Assembly: GCA_963969395.1 (NCBI GenBank)
Contig: OZ017795.1
Location: 1,240,001 to 1,304,000, forward strand
Length of the DNA stretch: 64,000 bases
From: Pseudoscleropodium purum
Lineage: Eukaryota > Streptophyta > Bryopsida > Hypnales > Brachytheciaceae
Direction: 5' to 3'
The notes below the pieces were generated by a model that searched no databases, was not told the origin of the DNA, and saw only the letters and a program-made list of their open reading frames with translations. Positions 13,503 to 25,849 of the stretch are shown in pieces. A program made the translations under genes and the position numbers. Position 1 is the stretch's first letter; every line of letters begins with the position of its first letter.

Positions 13503-14480
13503 TGACAAAATGTGAATTTCTCCACCTACAAAAGAAGAAGACGAAACGATTCTAGTACTTGCGGAACCGTTGAAGCCACATCAAATTTGGCGACAGCCAG
13601 AAGCTCCCCAATGTAAAGCGCAGTGGGATGTCCCGACAGTCTGCGTAATAACAGAATATTGAAAAACCTTAGGACATCAACTTAAACCCTAGTGCAGAAT
13701 ATGATTCCTCTTAAATATTCCGATTATCAGAAGAAAAGCAGCAGAAAAAATTCTTCCGCAATCTAACCAATTTTAAAAAGAAAAAACTAATTCCAATAAT
13801 ACATAAAACCAAAATTCAAACTACAGTAAACTGATTCAAAATTCAAATTGAAAAGAAAATACTACGAACCTACACGAAGAGCTCGACTGACAGTAACAAG
13901 AGGAGTAAGCTGCAGTACATATTCCTCAAGCATGATATAACGAAATAGAAGCAACCCCAAAATTTCGTTAAAACCCTAAGTCGCGTATCTACAAAATTCA
14001 GAATTCCACGACCAAAGACCGAAAATCGTCACGAAAACTGACAGCTCACCACAAACTGAACGAGAAACTATCGTTCCTGGACACTCAAACATAACTACCA
14101 AAAAATTCAGCACAAAACCCTTGCAATGCGTACTCAACAATACGCAACAACCGAATCCAAATGGCGCAGACCAACCTTCAAAGGAAACCCAAATCGCCCA
14201 TAATTGTGTGCAATTCCTACCTCGGGAAAATGATCTCACGCGCTCCACGAAAACTCATGCGCCAAATTGGGAGTACACGACCAAAATGCACACAACATGT
14301 TGAAAATTCTGCACGTAAGAATCAGCAAAGGTGCGCGGAGACACTTGAAATGGGTGAAAGTCTCACTGCGGCCTCGTCGCTGAGTGGCCTTGGAAGGGGA
14401 TTGGCCTGTAGGAGGTCCCGCGGGATGCTGGCCGCCCGATCTTGTCAAGCATCACCGTCGATTCACATGGGAAACCAGCC
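13503..14480 (-). other. Upstream region and probable 5' leader of the guanylate kinase gene
   Basis: GC content here is clearly higher than in the surrounding intergenic DNA, as expected for a transcribed leader and promoter. On the minus strand a pyrimidine-rich tract ending in 'ttttgtag' (acceptor AG at 13527-13526) lies just upstream of the start codon, which suggests the leader contains an intron. The transcription start cannot be placed. Short open frames at 13.98-14.63 kb have no motifs and I treat them as non-coding. Confidence 0.45.
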
Positions 14481-14516
14481 ACGTTCCCCACGTCCCCCAC
14501 GTCCCCCACGTCCCGC
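14481..14516. promoter_or_regulatory. Four ACGT cores in a 9-bp tandem repeat upstream of guanylate kinase
   Basis: The unit 'acgtccccc' repeats with ACGT cores at 14481, 14490, 14499 and 14508. ACGT is the core of plant bZIP (G-box/ABRE class) binding sites. Nine-base spacing puts successive cores slightly less than one helical turn apart. The position, about 1 kb upstream of the guanylate kinase start codon, fits a promoter element, but binding is inferred only. It could also be a simple minisatellite. Confidence 0.4.
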
Positions 14517-14519
14517 TTG

Positions 14520-17500
14520 CAGGTTTGTAATTTCAAGTTACAAACGAAGTAAGTTATTTCCGATTAAGTTAACCCCTAAATGTCCAGATCCTTTTCCAAA
14601 ATTGACGATTAGGGAAAAATCCTCATAAAGTACTAGTTGGAGGAATATTTTGGAACTGATATACAATTAAAAGTTGTAGACTTTGAATTTTAGATTTCAT
14701 CTGTACAATTAGATTCACCAATGCTATCACCAATATTTTTTTTTATAAAATTTGAAAGGAAAATTTCTAAATTCCTTCTAAATTCAATGACAAGCAAAAC
14801 ATTATCATTTTTTGAGTAAAATTTGTTGGAATAGATTTGTAATGAGGCTTGCTTGGCATGGTGATTTTTTAAAATTTTTTTGTTCTTTAAATCTATGACC
14901 TTATTTTTGTCAATCTAGTATTGAACTAGAGTCAATGCAATTTTGGCTTGGTCAACCACTTGACATATTTGCACATTTGTAATTTTTTTTTTTAAATGTA
15001 CTCTATTAACACCAAATTCAACCATTATATAGGAAAAGAACTTGATAAACTATCTCTACAAATTAGGATGACTTTCTTCTAAACAATAATGCAAAAGAAA
15101 CAAGACTTGAATTTGTTCATTGTCTAGATATTGGATGTTGGAGGGCTTTAAGGGTTTAACCCTTGAGAGTCCCTAGAAAGAAGGCTAAAGTAGTTTCAAT
15201 TTTTTTGGGGGCAAAATAAATTATGATTTTTGAAGAATCTAGACATCAAATTTTCATTTTTGAAAGTTTATTTTTCTTCCCTTTTCATCTTTATTGAGAA
15301 CCTTGCACTTACAATACTCATGAAGCACCAAGTGATTGCCCTAGTTGCATCATTGAAGAATAGATAAAAATTGTTTTTTCAACATCCTTGAATTTATTTC
15401 ATTCATTTTTTGTAGCTCCAGCATTAAGTCTTAAAAACATTTTTAATATACCTTGTGGATGTTAGCTCTCATAGGAATTAAGATATGTATATCCATAATC
15501 AACACTATCCAAAATGCAACACATATAATAGGACCAAAAACCTTCAAAAAAATCTAGGTATTGATTACAAGATATAGACAATAAAAAAATGAGAGCTTTG
15601 GAGAATCTAGTAATGTTTTTTGGTACACCTAAATACTCTATCTAAAAAACTCATAACTTATTTGTAAAATGTTCAAATAATATTTGCTCAAGTGCATTAT
15701 AATCTTCTTTTACTTGCCAATAAGATCCAATAAGAGTAATTTATATCTAATAATAGTAATTTTTTCAAATTATAATTAATGATGATTATAGGTGCTTATG
15801 TTTTAGTATAAAATCTAAGTTTAAAATTTAGAAGTATAAAAGTTGAATTTGCTATTTAGAATTATTTAGGTTTAGAATTATTTAGGTTTAGAATTATTAG
15901 GTATTTGATGTCTTAGAATTAAAAAACTAAAAAAAAAAATAGATTTCAAGAATTTAATTTAATTCTTGGTTGAATTTGAAAAGACTAAAGGCATTCTACG
16001 AGATTCAATCCCCTCAGAGGGCTGTGAGTTCTCTTCTTGAAATCTGCGTTCCCAGACTCAGTGCACTACCTCGCAGCAATTGCGTGATGTGGCACAGCGA
16101 TTGCTACGTTATTTATTTTTATTTTTATCTTGAATTTTTTTTTAAATTTTGCATTTTAAAATTTTTTAATTTAAAAATAAATAAATCTGATAGTAGTCAT
16201 TCTCGGACTACTCAAGGAATAGCGCCAGGAATAGGCCCAAATGGCCTTCCCAACCCCTCCAAAAACATCTAATGTATTTTCCTTAATTAAACTTGAAAGA
16301 AATAAAGCTAGTCTTTAATCTTTAACGTACCAAAAACTTATGGTTTTAAGTTGCTGACTTTGATTGAACACATTATAGAAAGTATAATCTAAATGGAAAT
16401 TTTTTTATATCATTACCTTGGGTGAAGAATATAGCATGTATTGGTTTCAAAAAAATAATTGTTAAAATAAATAAGTAAATCCCCATATAAAATCTTCAAA
16501 ATTGCTAAAAAAATTTAAGGCCTAATTTGGGCTTTTTCGTATTTAAAGGATTAAGGTTAAAATTATTTTTGACCAAGAATGATCCATGAATCCATGGATT
16601 TTTTTGTTCAAAAGATTATTATTAGGTTGAACATTTTCAATAACATTCATCATTTGTTGATTTAAGTTTTGCTAATTCGTTCCGTTGAATAATTCAATTT
16701 GCACACCTTTTAGGCTTAATAGATTGTCTTTTATATTTTATTTAGTATAGTTTTGTGCTTTAAAGATATACTATTATTGGAAGTCAATGGCCAATGTCAA
16801 ATCAATATTTTAAAAGATTTTGATCTTGAAAACTTGTAAAATATCATTGAATTTTTAGAAGAGTAGAAAGCTAATTGTAATGTGATTTATTTTTATTTTA
16901 TTTCCTTTTAATATTACCTTTTTTTAGTCCTCATTAGTGAATTGACTAGTATATCACTTTTTAAATAACAAAATTATTAACAAAATATTTCTACAATTTA
17001 TAAAGCAATAAAAATCTTTGGAAAGTGATTATTACTCAGAATTCTTTAAAACTCATTTTTTATTTGATGGCAATCTACATGTTGAAATTTTTGTATATGT
17101 GAGAATATATAATATTTGAAGTACCAAACCTAGGAATTGTTTGAAATATAACTTATATATAAGTTCTATTCAAATTTCACAAAGTTTAAAAAAATACTAT
17201 AGACTAACAAAATATTTTATAATATGATGAATTAGTGATTTAAATTAATCAAATAAATATTGGCAAAATAAGAGCCTTTTCAACACTTTGGTTATTGAAA
17301 CGATGGATTTTGGGACTTTCATATCAATTATAGGCCCAAAATTTTAGTGCATAGTGAGGATCAAACATCTATACTATTTATTGCATTACAAGGTGGTAAT
17401 CGAATCTTAAGAGTACCATGAGTTTTGGGGAAAATATAAACAAGATAAAGAAAACTAGAAATCAATAAAGTATAAAATATTCTTTTTATGAAATTTTAGG

Positions 17501-19085
17501 TCTTCATTTTTCTCTCTAAAAGTTATGCACAAATGAGCCTATGAAAAATTTCAAAGAAATAAATATTTTAATAGGAATTATTAGAAATTAGTTAAAATAG
17601 TTTTTTGAAAGATAATTTTTAATTACTTGATGGAATCCCACCCTAAAAGTGATGGAAGAATGATTTAACTTCCTTATAAGCATTTATATAAATTTTCAGA
17701 AGGACTCAAATCTCATACGATATTTTAGTTGGTTTTCCTTGAAAGATGATAAAAAGTAACATTTCATACACTTTTTATTCATAGCTTTTGAGCTTTAAAT
17801 TCCTATAGATTGTGAATTTTTTCAAAATTTTCATTTTAATTATAAAATATATATTTTAATATAAATTTAATAATAAAATTAGAATAAAATTTGTCTATTG
17901 CTAATTATGGATTTCATCTAAATGGTTAGAAATACCCAAATTACCACCAATAATTTTATATGGTTCAAAGAACATAAGAATAATGAATATTCTAAGAACA
18001 TTGATACATACAAAGATTTGACTTTTTCTTAATGTAATGTTTTTTTGGTATCAAGTTTGAAATATAAAACTCTAACTATGATTAATTTTTTTAATTTAAT
18101 TTTGAATTATACAATAAAAAATCTTCTTTATAACAATTAAAGCAAAAAAATCATAGAATACTTTAATTCTAAAATTTGTAGAATATTTATACAAATGAAT
18201 TTTTAAAACTTGTATTTTTAAAACACTAGATAATTAACATACTCTACATAAAAAAAATTGAATGGATGAAGTAACACCTTTATGTGGTTGAAATCATTTT
18301 TTTGTCCATCATCTTTTTAAAGAACATTTTGACCTCTAGGAATTAATAAAGTAGCTATAAATTTTTGAAGCTAGAATTTGGAGGTGTATTACATTTAAAA
18401 AATATGTTCATTATTGATACATTGAAATTTTCATTATATACATACTTTTGTGTTAGAGGATGCTCTTAGAACATGGGAAGTTTTAGCAAACTTCACCTTA
18501 AAATACTCATACTTAATAAAAGCACAAGATTAGAAGAGCAATTGTAAAAGTTGAATGCTCTAATTATAATATATTTGTTAACAAAAATTATAGAGTGAAA
18601 AATGTCATTATCGATACTATTAATAAGGTAGGTACTTTAAATGCGCTACTAACTGCCATCATTCCTTTGTGTAAGGTAGGAGGCTCATAAGTCGACCACT
18701 TAAGCATTGGAACTCAATTTTGGGCACGTGAAACTTCTCAAAATATTTTTTAGTAAATTTCCCTTGAAAGACAAGAGGTTTTGGCATCTAATCCAAGTCG
18801 TTTCATATTTTTAAAATTATTTTTGATTTAGTTATGGATTTTCAAACAAGAAATATCATAGGTCCCTATTTATGATCCTAGGTCTTTTATAAAGTGTTCA
18901 CTACAACTTCTAAAGAGAAATGGAAAAAACAAGGAGACTGATTGGCTCTTGCAATAATGAATAATATTTTTTATTGATTTTCTAATGGCTATGGAGGTCA
19001 ATTTAAGAAGCACCCCGAATCCATTCCAATACCATTTATAGGGGCAATTCAAAATGCTTGAATAGAGTTCGAACCTCCTACCTTA
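14520..19085. other. AT-rich intergenic DNA, no gene seen
   Basis: No frame in this stretch carries a recognisable domain. A 'ttaacccctaaatg' word at about 14570 matches the end of the TTAA-flanked elements at 24.8 and 60.3 kb, but no matching right end was found nearby. Positions 15857-15902 hold about three copies of a 16-bp unit 'tttagaattatttagg'. A GC-richer patch at about 15980-16110 is unassigned. Confidence 0.5.
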
Positions 19086-19318
19086 CATCTTCAAAATCAA
19101 TATGCATCTATGTGGAAAAAATAGGTTTCTAAAGATCCACCCAAAAATACTTCAACCCTTCATAATTTTGACATACACTATTCAAATGTCGTGTTCTTTG
19201 ATGCATTTGATCCCCTCCTTTCACTTGCCAACAACAAGAAAATCAATGAAAATTTGACTGCTCTAATAATAATAACTACGCAAAGTAGCAAAAAGTGACG
19301 GTTTAGGGGTGCCCACCT
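19086..19318 (+). repeat. Dispersed repeat, copy 2 (partner at about 632-850)
   Basis: This is the second copy of the repeat described at 632-850, in the same orientation. It ends shortly before the presumed promoter of the RING/PHD gene, so it may lie within that gene's upstream regulatory region. Confidence 0.5.
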
Positions 19319-19427
19319 TAAATCACTTTCCAGCAAATCAATTTTCAACTTGAAAAGAGCCTTTTGGCGCTTCGCTATCTAAAGCCCCGCTCCATAGGTC
19401 CTGGCCTAGAATCTACGAAATATTGGA

Positions 19428-19641
19428 ATGGAACATCTTCGAAACAAGGATGATATGAAGTCTGAATGCAGCATATGCGTAGATGAGGAGGGGAGGAAGT
19501 TAGGGTATGGCGACGAAGGGGTTTCAGGCCATGGAGCTTGCTCCTCAAGCCTTGGAAGTTGGCAACCCGGTGGAGCTCGACGTCGGACGCTGCTTTCCTG
19601 CTCCTACATCGCCTCGAATTCGAGCGTCTTTACCATTGCCG
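19428..19641 (+). other. Probable leader exon 1 of the RING/PHD gene, carrying upstream reading frames
   Basis: GC content rises sharply here and a strong donor (G|GTAAGC) sits at 19641/19642. A good acceptor (pyrimidine tract then 'cag') ends at 20671, making a possible second leader exon 20672-20957. A further short intron would be 20958-21061. The ATG at 19428 opens a frame reaching the donor and, after splicing to 20672, stops at about 20747. A second ATG in another frame, beginning MATKGFQAMELAP, also spans the junction and stops. Neither joins in frame to the RING exon, so I read them as upstream ORFs. An extra coding exon that I missed could change this. Confidence 0.4.
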
Positions 19642-20671
19642 GTAAGCAGTTAGTTTTAGGATTCTTCTTCCGGCGACAATCTCTGTTTTTTTCTATCTTT
19701 TTTTTGACGATGAGTCCGGTGTAATTGGATTCGAAGAGGAAATCTTCCAGGCGATGGCTTCATGCATAGCGTCTGAGTGTACCAAAGCGACTTTGGGAGA
19801 AGACATTTTTGTTTCTGGCCATGGTTTCATGGGCGCTAGGTTTTCTGGTATGGCAATTGTGAAAATAGCGATTGCAGTTTTTGTTGGAGTGCATTGACGA
19901 GGGTTTAGTTGCGTGCTTGATTACAGTCTTCTGCAATGACGAGTGACTTATGACATGTTTGGCAATCCAATTTTGCAAGGGATAAACACCTGTATGCAGA
20001 GGGCTTAGGTGCACATCTTTTTAGTTGATTTGTCTTTTGTGGATATGTTTGAGTGCCCAGAAGCTTTGTAAGACGCAGTATGACGTGCTGCTTAGGATGG
20101 TGCACTATCTCCTAAAAGTTGATCGTCTGTGATTTTAGTCTCATTCTAGTATTTGCGGTGCTAGTTATTCGCTTTTGAGCGAATGTCGGAGCATCTGCTA
20201 ATGCGTGGGAGTGAAGGCAAGGTTTAGCGGCTGCTCGCGACACAACTTTCATCTCAGCGCTAGTTTCCTGTCTACTCGTGCATTATCACAATCTGAAATA
20301 GGTGTATTTTGGAGTACACTTTCTTTCGAGGATGTTGCAAACCGCCTCAACTGGGCTTACTTCATGCATTGCATGACATAAGTCTTCCAACCACTGCTCC
20401 TTCAAAACTAAGACAACCCTCGAAATTTTCTACGGGGCATGTTGGAATCAGACATCTTTTCTTGTTCAGGTCTTATGCTTTGTGGCATTGCAAAGTTTCA
20501 TGGCAATTGAGATTTCTAATTTTGAGAGTCACCTTCACGGTTTAAGCGGCACAGGAGTTTTCACCTTTTATCTGCTCACATCGCGGTCCAACTGATTTTA
20601 ACAGGCAACCTGCGTGCTCTCACCTCGCCCTCTTGTCTGCTGATCTCTATTTTTCCTTTTTTCTTTTACAG

Positions 20672-20957
20672 GCCTATCCCTTCCTTGTGATCCTGAGCTT
20701 TCGCCAAGCGAAGGATCTAATCCGTGGTTGATCGAGGAGCCGCTTTGAAGTTTTGCCGAACGGATGGAATTATTAATATTCCCGTTGCTCTTCTGGGATG
20801 GTGTCAAAGTTTTACTCTGCGATTTGGGAAGCAAGGCGTTGTCCTATTTTGCAGTATTCTAATTTCGTTTGTCACACCGTGGAGCGTTTTTGGGGGTTAA
20901 AGTGTCCAATTGGGCTGTGAGACCGAGGCCGAGGCCGGTTCATGCTGTGATTGCCAG
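20672..20957 (+). other. Possible leader exon 2 of the RING/PHD gene
   Basis: The segment is bounded by a pyrimidine-rich acceptor ('ttcttttacag') and a donor-like 'ccag|gttgag'. It includes a 32-codon frame starting at the ATG near 20764 that stops inside the exon. No frame through it connects to the RING exon without a stop. Exon limits are inferred from splice-site appearance only. Confidence 0.3.
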
Positions 20958-21113
20958 GTTGAGCGAATTCATGCATTTTGGATACAACTCACAGAAATTC
21001 AATGAACCGCTAGGAACCCAGAAGTAATATCCCGTGTCTGAGGATAATTTCTGACCTTCAGCGGCAGTGAGAAATTGGAAAACCTGAGGGACACAAATGC
21101 TAGGTTGAAAGAT

Positions 21114-24111
21114 ATGACGAGGAATGTATCGAAGCGTCGAAGGCGGGAAAATTCAGTTCAATATTCTTCAGACTCCACTCATGATTCTCTCCCGGGTGGA
21201 AATGAATATTACCTCAAAGCAAAGGGGAAAAGGAAAATCAGAGAAGATGCTGATCAAGGAGAGCAAGAGGAGAACGAAGAAGTGGAGCCCTCCTCTACTA
21301 ACCAGGAGAAAGTTGTACAAATATGTGGTATCTGCTTGACAGAGGAGGAGGTTGAAAGAGGGAAGCTCGATTGTTGCGATCACTATTTTTGCTTTGGATG
21401 TATTATGGAATGGTCAAAAGTGGAGTCGCGGTGCCCAACCTGTAAGCAAAGATTCGTGACAGTCGTAAGGCCCCCGGTGCCTGATGTACCTCGCAGCCGA
21501 CCACGCACTTTTCGTATTCCTCATAGGAATCAGGTACTCGGATCTTACTACCGTTTTTCAGCGCATCAGATTTCGTTTCTTACTTGCCATTCAGAGGTTA
21601 ACATTACTTCCCTCAACAATATGTTCCCACTGTTTTTTCATTTTTTAGAGGGAGGTTTGTACACCTTCTGATGCCGATCAATCTATTTAGGTCACAGCTA
21701 CTCGGTTCATGTTTTTTCGGTGTGGATTTGCCAAATTCAGTTTGGCACCGTTTTTTTTCCATTGTACTATTATTTTATATTAATGTCTTCTTAAAAAATG
21801 GTAACTAATGCCTTGGGTTAATTTTAATGGCAGGTTTACGAGCCGTCAGAAGAAGAAATTCGCCTATTTACAGATCCGTATCTGCATGTGGTCTGTGCTG
21901 AGTGCCAAGAGGCTGGAGATGAACGGCTCCTTCTTTTATGTGATGGATGTGATGCAGCAGCTCATACCTATTGTGTTGGCCTTGGCCGGTCTGTTCCTCG
22001 TGGAGACTGGTTCTGCGAGATGTGTTCTATTCAGGTTCATGGGTTCAACAGTGATGAGCATGAACATGATGACGAATACAACGAAGAACAAGAGGCCGAA
22101 ATTAACAACGGTACACGGATTTCCATGCTCGTAGCTGATGTGACACGGATTCAGCAAATGATTACCCCGCGGCGAGTGGCAGCCCCTCGTCTGAATCGTG
22201 CTGGTCGCAGGTAGAATCCAAATTGTTTTAGTGTTTACTTGGGATTTTTGTACTACGTTATTGTCATTTGGTCTAACGATATGAAATGACTTTTCGTTTT
22301 GGATCATAATTACTTTTCAAAGTCTAATCTTATGATAGATGTTTTATGGTCAAATAGTTTCACCGACGTTCAAGAACGATATCATCCTTCTTGGTCAAGT
22401 CCATCAGTTGTACTTCGTTATGAATCCAGATTTCATTACAAATGCATCGAATTACAGACGGCTCTTAGATATTCGAATGCTAGTCCTCTGTCTTTGATAT
22501 TGTCGCTAGAATATCAAACAGGTTGGCCGGTTATTGTAGCATAAATGCTTGTTATATGTATTTTGACGACATGTGGGTTAACAGGCACACTCGACTCCAC
22601 CCAGCGCCTACAATGTCTCAGGAAGCACATGCTCTGGTATCTTCAAATCCAGAAGCAAGTCAGTCAAGTTCAATTAGTAGTGATGTGGAATCCACCCCAG
22701 GAGCAGCTCGCACCTTGTCGTCGCAGCGTTTGATACGACAACGGGTCAACGACATCCGCAATAATTGGGACCAATTACGAAGAGGAGAGCTGCAGTTTGG
22801 CTCTATTTCGCATTCTCCTCCAAGGACACGGTCATCTCAAGCTGCGCATAGTCAAGCCAACGGCAGACCGTTGTCAAATTCGTCAAATGCAGTTCCTGAA
22901 GTTGCGCCGAGGGATGACATTTCGCAGGCGTGGTCCATGATGGAACAAGCTCGTGCTTTGAGAGGAGATAGAGTGGTTCCAGATCCTGCACCGAGAACTA
23001 GGACTGGCGGAAACAGGGATACGTCACGTGGAAGGGTACCTACAAGCGGGGGAGGGATTACTGTCCTTCCTCCGAGGACTACTCAAAATCAACAGCAGAA
23101 TGTTCGGACAGAAATTACGAGAAATGGCAATCAAATGGTAGAAAATAGATCCAGAGTTCCCAGGGATCAATCTCAAGAACTAACTTTGAGAAGAGCGAAT
23201 GTCAGAGAGGTCAATCATTTGGCAGGAAGTAGATTAAGAAGTCAGAGGGATGCAGCCGAAGAACAGAGTGTAAGGAGAGAGGGCAGTTCCTTGATCGAAA
23301 CTAGATCAAGAGATCAGAGAGACCAAAGTCAAGAACGGGATCTAAGGAGAGAAGATGTAAGAGAGAGCAATCGCTTGGTAGAGAGTAGGTCAAGTGGTGG
23401 TCGTAACAGTGGGCGACGGGACAATGATTCTGTCCGCGATGTACAGGCAAGCAATATGCGGGAATTGAGAATAGATAGGGATGGAAATGAAGGAAATGTT
23501 GAAGTACGAAGTGTACCTCGCAGTTCCGCAGTGGATGAGAGGCAGCGTGTTCCAGACAGGAATGGTAGGAGAGCACAACCTGAAGATGGGGAAGCTCATA
23601 GACCCCTCACCAGGAGAACTTCCAGGGACAGGAAAGAAATGAAGGAGCAAGTCGCTCAACATGTAAAAGCCGAGCTCAAGCCGCTTTATCGTTTGGGGCA
23701 TATTGGTAGGCATCCAACCGTTTCATCAATTGCTGAAAACTTATTCTCGAGCTAGTGTAGTTCATGCTCATGCTGGTTCATGCCTCCCATATGTCCTTTT
23801 CATCTTGGTAAGAGCTTGCACTTCATAGTTTTCTCACAAACTCAACTTGGTAATTGTACTGTGATGTAGATAAGGAACAACATCGCAGTATCGCAAGACT
23901 GGCAACACAGGAGTTACTTAAAGTTTTTGGAAGAGAGCGCTCGGGCCCTGAGACACGTGGGTCTGGGAGTGTCAGCTCTGCTTGTACCCATCGATCTTCG
24001 CCAAGCACTTCTTCATTATGGCCCAACCATTGCATGCAATGTGTGCGGCATAACGTAAGTAAAGTGGTAGGTGTTCTGGTGGAAAGAGCTGTCGGTATTG
24101 GCCTTTTGTAG
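21114..24111 (+). CDS. RING + PHD finger protein, PHRF1-like (4 coding exons)
   Basis: Coding exons 21114-21533, 21834-22210, 22585-23705 and 23870-24111 join in frame through GT-AG introns to give 719 aa from the first in-frame ATG. A basic/acidic N terminus (KRRRR, then Glu-rich) precedes a C3HC4 RING (Cys71, 74, 88; His90; Cys93, 96, 107, 110). A C4HC3 PHD finger follows (Cys161, 164, 176, 179; His184; Cys187, 201, 204). Next is a long Arg/Ser/Glu-rich disordered region with degenerate repeats at about 451-538. A helical C terminus runs about 617-662, and a Cys-containing tail ends the protein. RING plus PHD suggests a nuclear E3 ubiquitin ligase reading histone tails, as for animal PHRF1; this is inference from the family. 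If the 23706 intron is retained, the protein instead ends at 23755 with unrelated residues. The N terminus could extend upstream if a coding exon was missed. Confidence 0.85.
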
Positions 24112-24808
24112 TGTATTACTTAGTTCCGCAAAAAGGGGTATTCTGCTAGCGGCTGTTACTGCAGTTGTTTTCAAATCGGCTTCAACAGACAACTAGAAGT
24201 GATCATTTTGACTTGGTTTCAGAACACTTCAGATCTTGCTGTCTGGCAAAATCAACAGCATCCAAATGGAAATATTGACAATATCTGTACAGTTTCGTAC
24301 CCCCGTCTCCTTTGAATATCTACTCCGTGTCATGTTTTTTACTTCGGTTGAAATTATAACATCACCTAGCTTCATAATACTATTTAGCTACACCGATTAA
24401 GCCTGATTGTGAGCTCCGTTGTACAATATGAGCTCACATTTGTGTACAAGTTTGATGCCACAAAGCTTCAAGTTGTTGACCAGCAGCGCTACATTAGTAC
24501 GAAGTGCCTGAAACTGAGTCTGCTGTGCTGCTGCTTGACATGAAACTGACTTGAGGATAGTAATTTTGGGGCAGAGCTATCTTTGCAACTGCTGCCTCCG
24601 TTACTCATAGCATCCCAAGTGTGGCAACTTGCACAAGGGATGCTCGGAGTGCTACAAGGAACTTACGAAACCAAGTCCTTTAGATTAGCTGCAACATCTT
24701 TATGGAAGAAATCTGTATTTTCTGGAAAGCCTCTGCCGGTTGCAGGGGAAGGCCGTCAATTGTGAACATATTCAAGACGGAGCTAGAGAACGCCCTGGCA
24801 AATTATTG
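24112..24808 (+). other. Probable 3' untranslated region of the RING/PHD gene
   Basis: The DNA remains at genic base composition for about 650 bp after the stop codon and then turns abruptly AT-rich at the edge of the TTAA-flanked element. A donor-like 'aac|gtaagt' just before the stop region (about 24054) might permit an alternative last exon. No clear coding continuation is seen. Confidence 0.4.
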
Positions 24809-24812
24809 TTAA

Positions 24813-25452
24813 CCCCTAAAATGCCCAAGGCCTATTTTGAGCTTCTTGGAATTTGCTCTAAATTGATTAAAATGCCAACATTTTGATAAGTTGGAGCAAT
24901 TTTTTTTAAATTGTAACTGTATAAATTCAAACTAGATTTGTTAGAGATCTCATAAGAAAAGAAAACACAACAATATCACTTATGGAGTGAAAGATTATAA
25001 TGTTTGACCATAAGGGTGTTAAGATTGTAAAAGTGATGTGAAGTCTTTTAATTCTCTTTTTACAAGTCAAATTTAAAAAGTTGGTGACCAAAATAAATAT
25101 GAGGTTAAAGGGTCTAATATGTATAACCTGAATCAATTTATGGCTTTTAAAAATCTATTCTATAATTTTTTTAAATAAAATTTGAATGTGATTTTTTCTC
25201 CAAGATCTAGTGTATTTGAGACTCATTTCCAAGAGCTCTCAACACTATAGGAAGTCGAGATTGCAATGGGTACCCTTGTACAAAATCTTGAATAGAAAAT
25301 TTACTATCATTTATTTTCAAGATCATATTCTTTATGATAAAACTAGACTTTAAGAAGAATTGTCCAAAAATATAAACTACTAGAAATAGCAACTTGGTTA
25401 GGTTTTATTTTACTTCAAAGTTTTACAAACACCAAATTTTAGTGCCTAGGGG
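24813..25452. mobile_element. TTAA-flanked non-autonomous DNA element, copy 1
   Basis: This element and the one at 60304-60963 match along their length in the same orientation. Shared words include 'gaaagattataatgt', 'ttggtgacca', 'aataaatatgaggtt' and 'atcaatttatggctt'. Each has short inverted ends ('cccctaaa' at one end, 'taggg' at the other) placed exactly inside TTAA tetranucleotides (24809-24812 and 25453-25456 here). TTAA targets with CCC-starting ends are the hallmark of piggyBac-type transposons. No transposase is encoded, so it would be a MITE-like passenger. It abuts the 3' end of the RING/PHD gene. Confidence 0.6.
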
Positions 25453-25849
25453 TTAAGAATTAGAAGAAGTGAAAGAAGTGGAAACCGTGTACTTAATTGT
25501 GCTACAAGGTACATCACTTTCATTTCTAAATTAAATTAAAAAAAATGCCATTCTTTTCTTATCCAAATCACGTGAGGAAAGTTCAAATATCAATACCTTA
25601 AGTTACATTATTTGTTTGTTATGTCGAGATCTCCTAGAGCATAAGTACTCTCTGATTGCATTCTTGGTATTGTTGGATCTTGGTATTGTTGGAAAGCCTT
25701 AATCAAGGTGTGTGGACTTTGTTTTGTGGCATTCGGACCCAGAATGTGAAAGTTGTTGAATTTGAAAGTTTTTAAAATTTTAAAAACATTAAAAAATTAC
25801 ATTTTCTTTTTTTTACTGTGACAATGACTTGGGGCACAGTAGTCTTAGA

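Noticed and set aside
14161..14628. A 155-codon plus-strand frame with a Pro/Arg-rich segment
   Set aside because: Its Pro-Arg run is simply the 9-bp ACGT repeat translated; no domain, and it lies in the upstream region of the opposite-strand gene.
21936..22307. Minus-strand 123-codon frame over the PHD exon
   Set aside because: Antisense shadow of the PHD exon, whose eight zinc ligands are all in place on the plus strand.
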